Shown piece after piece: positions 44,690 to 52,785 of a stretch of DNA of 64,000 nucleotides. The notes under the pieces were generated by a model. That model was not told the DNA's origin. It worked only from the letters and a program-made list of their open reading frames with translations, and made no database searches. The DNA comes from EB88 sp965199135 (GTDB lineage Bacteria > Acidobacteriota > Terriglobia > Terriglobales > Acidobacteriaceae). The stretch covers positions 62,001-126,000 of the forward strand of contig OZ240685.1 of the NCBI GenBank assembly GCA_965199135.1, in the 5' to 3' direction. The stretch's first letter is position 1. Every line of letters starts with the position of its first letter. The position numbers and the translations under genes are program-made.

Positions 44690-47600
44690 CTAGTGGATGT
44701 CGAACTGCTCCGGGTGCAGCGCGGGATCGCTCTTGATGATGATGGTCTTGCCGACCATCTCCTCATACTCGTTGATCCAGCGGCCACTGCCACTCTTCAG
44801 CTGCTTCACGACTTCCGGGTGCACACGCAGCAACACATCCTTGCCCTCGAGGTGCTTATGCATCTTGCGCAGCTCGATGTAGATCTCGTTGCACACCGTG
44901 ATCGGGCTCTTCACCATGCCGGTGCCGGCGCAGGTCTCGCACTGCACACTCAACGTCCGCTCGAGCGACTGCTTCACCCGCTTGCGCGTAATCGCCACCA
45001 GGCCGAAGTCGTTGAACTGCAGCACCTTTGACGGCGCACGATCCACCTTCATCGCCTCTTCAAGAGCAGCCAGAACCTTGTGCCGGTTCTTGCGCTCATC
45101 CATGTCGATGAAGTCGATAACGATGATGCCGCCAAGATCGCGCAGACGAATCTGCCGCACGATCTCCGGGATAGCATCAAGGTTCGTCTTGACGATCGTG
45201 TCCTCAAGCCGTGCTGTCTTGCCGACATACTTGCCGGTGTTGATGTCGATCGCGACGAGCGCCTCGGTCTGGTTGATCACGATCGACCCGCCTGACTTCA
45301 GCCAGACCTTCGACTTGAGCGCCTTGGAGATCTCTTCCTGGATGCCGAAGTGTTCAAACAGCGGCGTTTCCTTGGTGTAGAGCTTCACGCGACGCACCAG
45401 CGAGGGCTGGAAGCGGTTCAGAAAGCGCACGATCCGTTCGTACTCCTGCTCCGTGTCGACCCAGATCGTTGAAAAGTTTGACGAAACCTGGTCGCGCAGG
45501 ATGCGCTCCACGAGGTTGAGATCGTGGTAGATCAGCGCCGGGGCCTTCGCCGTGTCGGCGCGCTGCTTGATCTCCGTCCACAGGCTGATCAGGAAGCGCA
45601 GGTCGGCGCGCAACTCTTCTTCGCTCGCTCCGTCTGCTGCCGTACGCACGATGAACCCGCCCGAGTTCTCGCCCTTCTCGCTGATCAGGATGCGCTTCAG
45701 ACGCTGGCGCTCCTCATCGGACGAGATCTTGCGCGAAACGCCGACGTGGTGCACGGTCGGCATAAACACCAGGAAACGACCCGGCAGTGCGATGTGCGAG
45801 GTGATGCGCGCGCCCTTCTTGGCGATCGGCTCCTTGGCAATCTGCACCAGGATCTCCTGGCCCTGCTTCAGCAGGTCCGAGATGATGGGCAGGTCCTGGG
45901 TCTGCGCCGACTGGCGTCCACGCCCACCCCCACCCGGACCGCCACGCCGACGACCACCAGTGCGGCCACCCCGGCGGCCACGATCCTCGCCAGAGCGCTC
46001 GCGACGCTGCGGCTCGCCACCTGCGGCAACCGGCGCACCCTCTTCTTCCTCGTCTTCGTCGATCTCTTCCAGGGCAAAAGCGCCCTGCTCGTCTTCGTCC
46101 TCGTCGAGCTCGGCGTGGGCTTCTGCGGCCGTGTCCATGCGCAGCGTCAGCTTGCCGTTCTCCGGTTCGTCTTCCTCTTCCGCATGGTGATCCGCGAACT
46201 CGCCATCGAGTGTTTCTTCTTCCAGGTCCTCGAGATCGTGCTCATCGGCATGCGCGTGGATCGGCTCGAAGTCGTACTCGTCTTCATCGATCGTTTCTTC
46301 TTCGAGCAGACCGTTGCCGGGCGCAAAACCCTGCAGCTGATCGATCATCTCGATGAGGCGATCCGGGCTTCCGGTAGCTGGGCGCGCTTCTGCCTCAAGA
46401 TGTTCGCTGTTCCTGGCCTCGTCGCCGTCGAAGTGGCCGGCAGCCGCGGCATGGAGGATCGCGGGGAACTCCTGCTCCTCGTGCTCCTCATGCTCTTCGT
46501 GCTCCTCATGCTCCGCGGAAGGTCCCGTGTACGCGTCCGCAAACGCGACGTGCCGATCTGGGTTAGCTCCCTCAGCCGCCGCCTCCTCGTGCGCCTGCCC
46601 GATGGAAGCCGTTTCGCTGCCGGCATCGAGCGTCGAGCGCGGTGCTTCCTCTGACTGCGCAGCAAAGCTCGACTCAGCATGCTCGCGCTCCTCGCTCACC
46701 GGCTTCGCCGACACAACATCGACCCGTGCAGCAGGCTCTTCGTGCGTCTCCTTGGAGTCGCCGAAGCCGAACAGCTGCGAGAAGCGCAGCTCGCTCGTGG
46801 TTGGAGGTGAGAGACGGACCGAGGCAGCGCCATCTTCCGGCTCATACTCGGGGGTTCCGTCGTCATGGTGTTCGGCCGACCCGGTTTGTTCCGGAGCGTC
46901 CACGTGGTGGGTCTTCTCCACCTCCGCTTCCACTGCTTCGACGTGCGAGGACTCCGTGACCGCATGCAGGGTCTGGATCTCGCCTGCAAGCGGCTCGGAA
47001 CTCGTGGTCACCGACTCCGCGTGTTCGGTACCGGGCAGTGCTTCGGCCGCGATTTCCGGAGCCGTCTGGTGGGCAGCCGCAACGGCGGCACTTACCTGCT
47101 CCTCGGTGGGGGTCTCGAGGAGCGCTTCGGGAGCTGCTTCGAGGGCAGAGTCCGTGTGCGCGTCGTGTGACGATGCCATCACTTCAGGATGGCTTGGTGC
47201 GTGCGTCGATTCGGCATCCACCTGGTCGAGGGAGACAGGCTCATGCGCTGCTGTCTCGGCCGTACGAGGCGCCGCAGGCTTGCTGTAACGGGACAGGCTC
47301 TCGCCAGGAAGCACGGATCCACCATCCCAGCCCTCGGCCTTTACGTCGACCAGCGTCGCGGGGCGGGGAGCGACATAGTTGACCGGACGCTGCGGAAGCT
47401 GCAGCTTGGCTTCCGGCTTGGCGGCCACCTCGCTGGGAATGCCGCCGTACTTGGAAATCGTTTCCCCAGGGAGCACCGTGGCGGTGGCGTGCACCGCGCC
47501 GGGCTTTGCTTCACGGCCAGACTCCCGGCCTTCACGACCGGACTCTCGACCTGACTCGCGCCGCGATTCCTGCCGCGACTCCCGCCGCGACTCCCGCCGC

Positions 47601-48472
47601 GACTCTTGCCGCAGCTCTTGCCGCAACTCTTGGGGAGGGGTTGGAGCAGCAGCAGCGGCCTGGAAGCTCAGTCCCTCACCGGGCTGCTCGGCCGCCTCAC
47701 GGTGCGACGAAGCAGCGATCCCGCCAGGAGCTCCACGCTCGGGCAGATCAAACGGTGCAGCTGCGGTCTCCGGCAGCTCCTCTTCAAAGGTCTCAAGGGC
47801 CTGTGCATTCTCGGACTCGCCACCGGCTCCCGGAGCAGCAGCGGGCGCGCCCAGAACACCGGCACGCATGCCGCCACGGCGGCGACCGCGGCGACCACGC
47901 CAGCGCCGTGTGCCCTGCGGTGTCTCGTCGCCCTCGTCATCGCCCTTTTCCATGCGATCGGCTTCTGCCGGCTGTGCGGTGCTGAGCGCGGCTGTGGCCG
48001 CAGCGCGGGCCTCCTGTGCCGGGCTCACCCGGACTGCCGGCTCGCCCTCGGGGCGATCTGCGCGGTCAGCGCGCTCGGGCCGATCCCGGCGACCGCGACG
48101 ACCGCGGCCCTCTTCCCCAGCCGGCTTGTCCGCCTTCTCCGTCTTCTCCGTCTTTTCAATCTTGTCAGCAGGAGCAGCCTGGGCCTGGCGTCGTCCGCCT
48201 CCGTTCCCCGCAGACGAGGTTTCATACTCGTCAGAGTCTTCGCTGTCTTCAAGGAAGTCGGTGACGTACAGGAAAGCGTCTCGCTCGAGGCCGATATCGA
48301 CAAAGGAGCTCTGCATGCCGGGAAGCACCCGGGTGACGCGGCCCTTGTAGACAGAGCCTGCGAGTGTGTATTCGTTTTCGCGCTCGTAGTAGATCTCTGC
48401 GAGCTGATCGTCTTCTAGAATCGCCAGTCGGGTTTCGTGCGGGGTCGTGGAGATACAGATTTCTTTCGCCAT
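44690..48472 (-). CDS. rng: Rne/Rng family ribonuclease with giant insertion
   Basis: 1260 residues. Residues 1-78 and about 859 onward together make the RNase E/G catalytic core: first half of S1 (ISTTPHETRLAILEDDQL ... SSFVDIGLERDAFLYV), second half (GQEILVQIAKEPIAKKG), DNase-I-like site with Asp in VAIDINTGKYVG and VIDFIDMDERKNRHK, and zinc-link CETCAGTG. Between them lie about 780 residues of Glu/Ala/Arg-rich, low-complexity, probably disordered sequence inserted inside the S1 domain. It processes rRNA and turns over mRNA. The ATG at 48472 follows AAAGAGG. The insertion includes a 12-bp DNA repeat (47551-47632). Confidence 0.93.
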   Translation of the reverse strand: MAKEICISTTPHETRLAILEDDQLAEIYYERENEYTLAGSVYKGRVTRVLPGMQSSFVDIGLERDAFLYVTDFLEDSEDSDEYETSSAGNGGGRRQAQAAPADKIEKTEKTEKADKPAGEEGRGRRGRRDRPERADRADRPEGEPAVRVSPAQEARAAATAALSTAQPAEADRMEKGDDEGDETPQGTRRWRGRRGRRRGGMRAGVLGAPAAAPGAGGESENAQALETFEEELPETAAAPFDLPERGAPGGIAASSHREAAEQPGEGLSFQAAAAAPTPPQELRQELRQESRRESRRESRQESRRESGRESGREGRESGREAKPGAVHATATVLPGETISKYGGIPSEVAAKPEAKLQLPQRPVNYVAPRPATLVDVKAEGWDGGSVLPGESLSRYSKPAAPRTAETAAHEPVSLDQVDAESTHAPSHPEVMASSHDAHTDSALEAAPEALLETPTEEQVSAAVAAAHQTAPEIAAEALPGTEHAESVTTSSEPLAGEIQTLHAVTESSHVEAVEAEVEKTHHVDAPEQTGSAEHHDDGTPEYEPEDGAASVRLSPPTTSELRFSQLFGFGDSKETHEEPAARVDVVSAKPVSEEREHAESSFAAQSEEAPRSTLDAGSETASIGQAHEEAAAEGANPDRHVAFADAYTGPSAEHEEHEEHEEHEEQEFPAILHAAAAGHFDGDEARNSEHLEAEARPATGSPDRLIEMIDQLQGFAPGNGLLEEETIDEDEYDFEPIHAHADEHDLEDLEEETLDGEFADHHAEEEDEPENGKLTLRMDTAAEAHAELDEDEDEQGAFALEEIDEDEEEEGAPVAAGGEPQRRERSGEDRGRRGGRTGGRRRGGPGGGGRGRQSAQTQDLPIISDLLKQGQEILVQIAKEPIAKKGARITSHIALPGRFLVFMPTVHHVGVSRKISSDEERQRLKRILISEKGENSGGFIVRTAADGASEEELRADLRFLISLWTEIKQRADTAKAPALIYHDLNLVERILRDQVSSNFSTIWVDTEQEYERIVRFLNRFQPSLVRRVKLYTKETPLFEHFGIQEEISKALKSKVWLKSGGSIVINQTEALVAIDINTGKYVGKTARLEDTIVKTNLDAIPEIVRQIRLRDLGGIIVIDFIDMDERKNRHKVLAALEEAMKVDRAPSKVLQFNDFGLVAITRKRVKQSLERTLSVQCETCAGTGMVKSPITVCNEIYIELRKMHKHLEGKDVLLRVHPEVVKQLKSGSGRWINEYEEMVGKTIIIKSDPALHPEQFDIH
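47551..47632. repeat. 12-bp tandem repeat inside rng
   Basis: About six imperfect copies of a 12-bp unit (GCCGCGACTCCC and variants) encode Arg-Arg/Gln-Glu-Ser repeats (RQESRRESRRES) within the disordered insertion. The period is a multiple of three, so copy number can change without frameshift. Confidence 0.7.
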
Positions 48473-48893
48473 GGTGCCTCTTTCAGGCGAGGCAGACCGA
48501 GGATGCCGCGGAGCGGGCAGGGAGCGGGGGTCTGGAGGGGAGGAAGCGGTTCGTCACGGTGAGAGACACCCACGCACCGGTTCCTGGCCACGTTCCGGCT
48601 GGGAGGGGATGGGAGGTTCACTGCGGAGAGGCTTGGATTCCAAAGGGGGCGTGAGGAGATGGTGACCGCGTCAACCTGCAACCATGCGGGTGGGGCCGTT
48701 TCCCATCCTCTTGCGCTCATTCCCAGATTCCTGCCCGGCCGGGGCCCTTCGGGTCCGCCTGGCCGGTTCATAGTTCGTCTAGTGGTACCTGAAACTCGTT
48801 TGCTTCGAACAGAAAGTGCATTGCTGCGACTGTTTCACAAGCCTTTGGCAGCGCGGACGCCCATGCGTCGCCTCTGCCAGCTACTTGCTTTGT
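48473..48893. other. Intergenic region between rodA and rng
   Basis: About 420 bases with no supported gene. A GC-rich hairpin at 48735-48766 (CCGGCC ... GGGCCC-TTC-GGGTCC ... GGCCGG) could end the leftward rodA operon transcript, though no U-run follows. A tRNA-like phrase GTTCGTCTAGTGGTA at 48772-48786 is not backed by an acceptor stem. The rng promoter should lie nearer 48480-48560. Confidence 0.4.
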
Positions 48894-49994
48894 CTAGTTC
48901 ACAAAGCGATTCATGCGCACATTCATGACCATGCCAAGCGCCAGGAATGTAAACAGAACGGAAGATCCGCCGTAGCTCATCAACGGAAGTGGGATACCGG
49001 TCACCGGCATAAAGCCGATCACCATGCCCACATTGACGGCGATCTGGAAGATCAACACCGCGACCACACCCATCACCAACAACGTTCCGGAGATGTCGCC
49101 GGCGGTTTGAGCGTTTTGAATCAAACGCATCAATATGAGGAAGTATAGCAGCAGGACGGCGACCGCGCCGAGGAAGCCGTGCTCCTCGCTGAACGCCGCG
49201 AAGATGAAATCTGTGTAGGGGATGGGGAGGAAATCTCCCTGGGTCTGCGTACCCTTGGCGACGCCCCGGCCGAAGATCCCGCCATCGCCAACCGCGATCA
49301 ACGACTGCCGGATCTGGTAGCCCGAGCCCCTGGGATCGTTGTCCGGATTGATGAAGGACGTGAGACGCGCCTTCTGGTACGGCTTCAACACCTTGCCACT
49401 CGACCAGACTCCGCCGATCAGGAGCAACCCGGCGAGGAGCAGGACGCCACCCTTCTTCCAGGAGATCCCACCCAGAAACAGCCCGGAGAGCAGGATCGGC
49501 GAGTAGGTCAGGGCTGTTCCAAGATCAGGCTGCTTCAGCACCAGCAGCATGGGGACCAGCACCAGTGCCATCGCCTTGCCGATGTCAGCCCAGGTCATCT
49601 CCCGGCCGACACGCTTCGCGAAGTAGCGCGCGACGACCACAATCAGCACGATCTTGACCCATTCCGAGGGCTGAAAGTGGATGCCCCCGACCGAGATCCA
49701 GCGCTTGCCGCCGAGCACCTTCTTGCCGACCGCCAGTACCGCCACCAGCGACAGGAGACAGAAGCCGTAGATCCACGGGATGGCGTCGAGCAGCGCGTGG
49801 TAGTCGATCCGGCTCACGATAAACATCACGACCAGGCCGCCGCAGAGCCAAAGCATCTGCGACTTCTCGAAGCCATGGAACTTGGTGTGGATCGTCGCCG
49901 AGTAGATCTCGAGCACCGACAACACCGAAAGGATCAGGATGAAGGTGAGCAGCGTCCAGTCGAAGTCGCGGAAGGAGAAGAGACGTCTCTTCAT
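48894..49994 (-). CDS. rodA: Rod shape-determining peptidoglycan polymerase RodA
   Basis: 366 residues with about ten membrane segments, SEDS family. Family motifs include GGKRWISVGGIHFQPSEWVK, DLGTALTY, and near the end TGIPLPLMSYGGSS. It polymerises glycan strands for side-wall growth with PBP2. The ATG at 49994 overlaps the stop of mrdA (ATGA), so the two are coupled. It is the last gene of the mre cluster. Confidence 0.95.
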   Translation of the reverse strand: MKRRLFSFRDFDWTLLTFILILSVLSVLEIYSATIHTKFHGFEKSQMLWLCGGLVVMFIVSRIDYHALLDAIPWIYGFCLLSLVAVLAVGKKVLGGKRWISVGGIHFQPSEWVKIVLIVVVARYFAKRVGREMTWADIGKAMALVLVPMLLVLKQPDLGTALTYSPILLSGLFLGGISWKKGGVLLLAGLLLIGGVWSSGKVLKPYQKARLTSFINPDNDPRGSGYQIRQSLIAVGDGGIFGRGVAKGTQTQGDFLPIPYTDFIFAAFSEEHGFLGAVAVLLLYFLILMRLIQNAQTAGDISGTLLVMGVVAVLIFQIAVNVGMVIGFMPVTGIPLPLMSYGGSSVLFTFLALGMVMNVRMNRFVN

Positions 49995-52123
49995 TGGCCG
50001 GCACCCCGTTGTCTGGCAGCGGCAGCCCCATGCACAGCCTTGGGGTGGAGTGCCGCAACCCGGGCGCCAGTGCCTGCTGGCTTCCATGGCCGCACCGGGA
50101 GGAAGAAGTGGCCGCCCTTCATGCCAGGGAGGGCATCGGCTGTGGGCGAAAGCACGGGAGCCGCGGGTGCCGGCTTCTCCGCCGGCCCCGTGGGTATATC
50201 GAGCGATTTTGCAGTCGGCCTGGTTCCCTGCGGCACCGCGCCATCCTTCTCGCCAGGGGCCGAGTACACCGCGCCCACTTCCACCTTGGTTGGTGGAGGC
50301 GGCGCCTGCAGGTTGTGCTCGAGGCGGCGCTGCTTGTCCACAAAGGTCTCAATGACCTGGGCCGCCAGGTGCGCGGAACCCGCACCCCAGCCGCCGTGCT
50401 CCCAGAGCACGACCACCACGATGTCTGGATTGCGCCGCGGCGCGACGCCCACGAACCAGGCGTTCGCGCGGCCGTTCTTGTCCTTGGACACGCTTTTTGC
50501 GCCGAAGGAATGATTGAGCACCTGCGCCGTTCCGGTCTTGCCGGCGAAGTCGATGCCCTCAAGATGCGAGGCATGCGCCGTACCCGAACCCGTGGTGGTC
50601 TGGGCCATGCCGTCCGTGATGATCTGCCACGCCGCCGGATCGAGGTGTACGTCGGTTGTGCCCGAGCCTGGATAGGTCTCAAGCATCGCCTGCTCGTACT
50701 GCGCGGGAAGCTGGTTCGGCAGCACGACGTGCGGCCGCTCGAAGCTGCCACCCGACGTGATGCCGCCGATCGCGCGCGCCAGCTGGATCGGCGTCAGCGC
50801 CACTGCGCCCTGCCCGATGCCCACCGAGATGGTCTCGCCCGCATACCACTTCTCGTGGTAGTTGCGCATCTTCCACTCTTCGCTCGGCATGATGCCCGTC
50901 GCTTCGTTCGGCAGGTCGATGCCGGTCTTCTTGCCGATGCCCATCTGGTGTGCCCAGTAGGCGATCTTCTCGATGCCGAGCCGCTGCGCCAGCGTGTAGT
51001 AATAGGTGTCGCAGGAGAGCGGAATCGCGTTGTTGATATTCACGTTCCCATGGTGCGCATCGCAGGCAAAAAAGTGTCCGTAGAAGGTCGCGCCGCCCTG
51101 GCAGTCCACCTTGAGCGTCTGCGCGATGTTTTCTTCAAGGCCAGCCACCGACATGATCACCTTGAAGGTCGAGCCCGGGGCCAGCTGCGCCTGGATTGCC
51201 TTGTTCAACAGCGGATGATCCGGGTCAGTGATGAGCTTGTTCCAGTCGTCGCGGCCGATCTTCACGGCGAAGCGGTTCGGGTCAAAGATCGGCCGCGACA
51301 CCATGGCCAGGATCTCGCCTGTATGCGGGTCCATCGCAATCATCGCGCCATTGCGGTCGCCCATCGCATTCTCGGCGGCGCGCTGGATATCGAGATCGAT
51401 CGAGAGCTTCAGGTCCTTGCCGGGCACCGCCGGCTCGTTGCCGAGCACGCCTACTTCACGTCCATGCGAGTCGACGATGACGTCATGCGACCCATCGGTG
51501 CCGCGCAGGAGCTGATCGTAGGTCTCCTCGACCCCGGAGCGCCCCACAACATCGCCCGGCTCGTAGTACGCGTACTGCGACTGCTGCAGCATGTCTTCGG
51601 AGACTTCCCCGACATAGCCGATGAGGTGGGCGGCGAAGCCGTCGCGCGGGTACAGCCGGCGCTGCTCGTTGATGAGCTCCAGCTCCGGCAACTCGTCACG
51701 GTGCGCCTCGATAAACTCCTGCTCATCCGGCGTGATGTCCTGCTTGAGCGGGATCGGCTGGTACTTCGACGAGATTCCGAACTTCTTCACCGCCGCCTCG
51801 ATCTGCTCGGGCGTCATGTTCAGCCCCCGCGAGATCAGCGGAATGTCGGCAGCCAGGTCGCGACCCTGCTCATGCACCAGGAAGCAGGAAACCGAGGGGT
51901 AGTTGTCGACGATCAGCCGCCCCTCGCGATCCAGCAGCCGCCCACGCGGCGCGAGAATCGGAACCTTGCGCACACGGTTGGCCTCGGCGAGGGCGCGGTA
52001 GTTGTCCTTGCCGACCACCTGCAGCCGCCAGAGACCGGCGATCAGGACCAGCAGGACCGCCATGATGACGTACTGAATGACCGTCAGCTTGGTGGCAGAA
52101 ATTTCTTGTTCTCGGTTCAGCAT
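49991..52123 (-). CDS. mrdA: Penicillin-binding protein 2 (transpeptidase)
   Basis: 710 residues. TM anchor at about 15-35, PBP dimerisation domain (LDREGRLIVDNYPS ...), and transpeptidase domain with catalytic S-x-x-K in APGSTFKVIM, the second motif in the SCDTYYYTLA region and KTG in FAGKTGTAQV. A Pro/Ala-rich tail of about 80 residues ends the protein. It crosslinks elongating peptidoglycan with RodA. No Shine-Dalgarno is visible upstream of the ATG at 52123. A 140-base gap separates it from mreD. Confidence 0.95.
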   Translation of the reverse strand: MLNREQEISATKLTVIQYVIMAVLLVLIAGLWRLQVVGKDNYRALAEANRVRKVPILAPRGRLLDREGRLIVDNYPSVSCFLVHEQGRDLAADIPLISRGLNMTPEQIEAAVKKFGISSKYQPIPLKQDITPDEQEFIEAHRDELPELELINEQRRLYPRDGFAAHLIGYVGEVSEDMLQQSQYAYYEPGDVVGRSGVEETYDQLLRGTDGSHDVIVDSHGREVGVLGNEPAVPGKDLKLSIDLDIQRAAENAMGDRNGAMIAMDPHTGEILAMVSRPIFDPNRFAVKIGRDDWNKLITDPDHPLLNKAIQAQLAPGSTFKVIMSVAGLEENIAQTLKVDCQGGATFYGHFFACDAHHGNVNINNAIPLSCDTYYYTLAQRLGIEKIAYWAHQMGIGKKTGIDLPNEATGIMPSEEWKMRNYHEKWYAGETISVGIGQGAVALTPIQLARAIGGITSGGSFERPHVVLPNQLPAQYEQAMLETYPGSGTTDVHLDPAAWQIITDGMAQTTTGSGTAHASHLEGIDFAGKTGTAQVLNHSFGAKSVSKDKNGRANAWFVGVAPRRNPDIVVVVLWEHGGWGAGSAHLAAQVIETFVDKQRRLEHNLQAPPPPTKVEVGAVYSAPGEKDGAVPQGTRPTAKSLDIPTGPAEKPAPAAPVLSPTADALPGMKGGHFFLPVRPWKPAGTGARVAALHPKAVHGAAAARQRGAGQ

Positions 52124-52263
52124 AGGAGGGGAGCGATCCTTGCTCTCAGCATATTCGCTTTGGTTGCTTGGACGAAGAAGAAGGGAAAGCCTCTCGCGCT
52201 CTTGGGCTTACTTTCGGGATACGCCGCGGAGCCCTGTCGGCAGGAACTCCCCGCAGAGAAACA

Positions 52264-52785
52264 CTAATCCGGCTCACCCTGGAAGCGATCCAACAGCGCG
52301 AAAAGCAGCACACCGACCACCGCGTTCACCAGGGCGCGGATGAGTTCATGGATCCAGCTCCAACCGACCGGTTCGGCGAGCAGCCGCTGCACCAGGACCC
52401 AGTACAGGCCGCTGTGCAGCAGGCTCAGCACAAAGGTAAACAGCACCCGCGCCCCATGGTTGTCGGTGTCGATCCGGTTGCCCAGCATACCGGCGATATA
52501 GCCGATCACCGTCTTGGTTACGCCGTAGACGCCCAGCGGCTCGCGGGTCAGCGCGTCCTGCAGAATACCGATCACCGCGCCCGCGCACGCCCCGACCACG
52601 GGGCTTCGCTTGGCGATCGCAAAGTAGATCACAAGCAGCAACGGCAGATCGAGAAAGGCTGCAGGGGCAAAATGTACCGGAACAAACGAGTCGACGCCGA
52701 TAGCAAGGATCGGGGCGAGCAGCACCAGCCAGAACGGCAGGGTCGGCGCTTCCGTCTCGCGGCGGGAGGCAGCAAGCAGGGCCAT
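52264..52785 (-). CDS. mreD: Rod shape-determining protein MreD
   Basis: 173 residues, five to six membrane segments (FWLVLLAPILAIGVDSFVPV; AGAVIGILQDAL; a C-terminal VVGVLLFALLDRF). Sequence is weakly conserved in this family, but the position right after mreC is decisive: its ATG follows the mreC stop with no gap. It is the membrane partner of MreC in the elongasome. Confidence 0.92.
   Translation of the reverse strand: MALLAASRRETEAPTLPFWLVLLAPILAIGVDSFVPVHFAPAAFLDLPLLLVIYFAIAKRSPVVGACAGAVIGILQDALTREPLGVYGVTKTVIGYIAGMLGNRIDTDNHGARVLFTFVLSLLHSGLYWVLVQRLLAEPVGWSWIHELIRALVNAVVGVLLFALLDRFQGEPD

Noticed and set aside
47551..47632. Frameshift or assembly error in rng due to repeats
   Set aside because: Repeat period is 12, the frame stays open with consistent composition, and both halves of the catalytic core are in the same frame.
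48767..48840. tRNA-like phrase GTTCGTCTAGTGGTA
   Set aside because: Resembles the D-arm region of tRNA-Glu/Gln, but no acceptor stem, anticodon arm or T-loop can be folded.
49994..52267. A 757-codon open frame antisense to mrdA
   Set aside because: No domain or start signal; it is the GC-driven shadow of the PBP2 gene.
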